From the NCBI RefSeq assembly GCF_009812035.1, contig NZ_VZIZ01000040.1:1-64000 (forward strand): a stretch of 64,000 nt of DNA, given 5' to 3'. This DNA is from Psychrobacter nivimaris. GTDB taxonomy: Bacteria > Pseudomonadota > Gammaproteobacteria > Pseudomonadales > Moraxellaceae. Below are positions 63,490 to 64,000 of this stretch, piece after piece (the stretch's first letter is position 1; each line of letters starts with the position of its first letter). The notes beneath the pieces were generated by a model that did not search any database, was not told the origin of the DNA, and saw nothing but the letters and a program-made list of their open reading frames with translations. The position numbers and the translations under genes were made by a program.

Positions 63490-64000
63490 TTACTGAGCAG
63501 CAGCTTCTGTAGTTTCTGGAGCGTCAGCGCTTTCAGTTTTAGCAGCAGTGTCCATGTGTGCGCTATGATCAGTACCCCAGATTTTTGGGTACTTGTAGCC
63601 AGGGAACGTTTCATGAGCGTACTTTTTGAAAGCTTCTGAGTTATAAGCGTTGGTCACATCTTCAACCCATTTTTTACCAGTATCAGCAGATTTGATCGCT
63701 GACCAGTTTACATAAGCAAAGCTTGGCTCTTGGAACAATGCTTCGGTCAATTTGATACCAGAGTCAGTAGCATAGTTACCGTTGATAACTGCGAAGTCAA
63801 CTTCATCACGTGCGCGTGGTAATTGAGCAGCTTCTAGCTCAACGATTTCGATATCGTATTTGCTGTTATCAGCGATATCTGCTTTTGACGCAGTCAATGG
63901 ATCGATGTCGTCTTTTAGGGTAATCCAACCAAGATCATCCATCATTACCAAAGCACGAGCAAAGTTACTTGGATCGTTTGGTGCAGAAACACTCATACCT
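63490..64000 (-). CDS. metQ: Methionine ABC transporter substrate-binding protein MetQ/NlpA, 3' part
   Basis: The C-terminal 169 or so residues of a periplasmic lipoprotein that binds methionine for the MetNI transporter. The window cuts the gene at its 5' side, so the signal peptide and lipobox are outside. The visible start of the frame is internal, not a real start codon. Family marks are SVSAPNDPSNFARALVMMDD, the ligand-loop ARDEVDFAVINGNYATDSG and KKWVEDVTNAYNSEAFKKY. After the normal end comes an extra alanine- and threonine-rich tail of about 28 residues with no family counterpart. metN and metI are not seen. Confidence 0.9.
   Translation of the reverse strand, partial: GMSVSAPNDPSNFARALVMMDDLGWITLKDDIDPLTASKADIADNSKYDIEIVELEAAQLPRARDEVDFAVINGNYATDSGIKLTEALFQEPSFAYVNWSAIKSADTGKKWVEDVTNAYNSEAFKKYAHETFPGYKYPKIWGTDHSAHMDTAAKTESADAPETTEAAAQ

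Overview
The window looks like a chromosomal segment of a gammaproteobacterium of the Moraxellaceae, most likely Psychrobacter. The grounds are the protein character of the housekeeping genes (long SerB, long FadE-type dehydrogenase, paired FadD ligases, HemJ, split ccm cluster), moderate G+C, and many short single or two-gene units ended by strong hairpin terminators. No rRNA, tRNA, CRISPR array or intact insertion sequence was recognised. A possible IS5-like end lies at the extreme left edge.

Layout. 1-5 kb: parC (minus) and a vWA lipoprotein. 5-11 kb: two tandem long-chain acyl-CoA ligases, RNase PH and a small membrane protein. 11-18 kb: a secreted papain/NlpC-like protein, then a minus-strand run of hemJ, bioB, an SCP2 protein, a small membrane protein, a DUF368 lipid-carrier flippase and serB, with an AhpA/YtjB-like membrane protein divergent from serB. 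19-24 kb: an acidic PA3496-like protein, a YecA/UPF0149 protein, two YbjQ-type proteins, a bile-acid:Na+ symporter-family protein behind a structured leader, and an FNT-family transporter. 24.6-27.6 kb: valS.

27.8-30.7 kb is the accessory island. Four tightly coupled, AT-rich genes sit between the valS terminator and another hairpin: a TIR protein, a larger TIR protein with extra N- and C-terminal regions, a free-standing SLOG-fold protein and a ThsB-like TIR protein. TIR enzymes that consume NAD+ and SLOG domains that bind nucleotide signals are both known from anti-phage systems such as Thoeris. I do not recognise this ThsA-less arrangement as a named system, and it is the best candidate here for an undescribed defence module.

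Beside it, on the minus strand, is a TPP riboswitch followed by a ThiY/THI5-like protein without a signal peptide. 32-47 kb holds a YbaN-like protein, a cold-shock protein with its own promoter and long leader, a YeiH-type exporter with a divergent LysR regulator, two universal stress proteins, an M16C protease, two Nudix hydrolases, an MpaB-type oxygenase, a DUF2799 lipoprotein, nhaA and a TSUP transporter. 47-58.5 kb holds a DAACS symporter, a FadE-type dehydrogenase, radC, coaBC with a striking histidine-rich insertion, a second TSUP protein, an HDAC-family protein and two poorly characterised proteins. 58.6-62.2 kb is ccmABCDE without ccmFGH. An aldo-keto reductase and the 3' part of metQ close the window.

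A recurring oddity is short, low-copy tandem repeats (8-19 bp units) in intergenic DNA, several overlapping start or stop codons. Start codons were moved inward from the longest reading frame where a Shine-Dalgarno sequence supported it.
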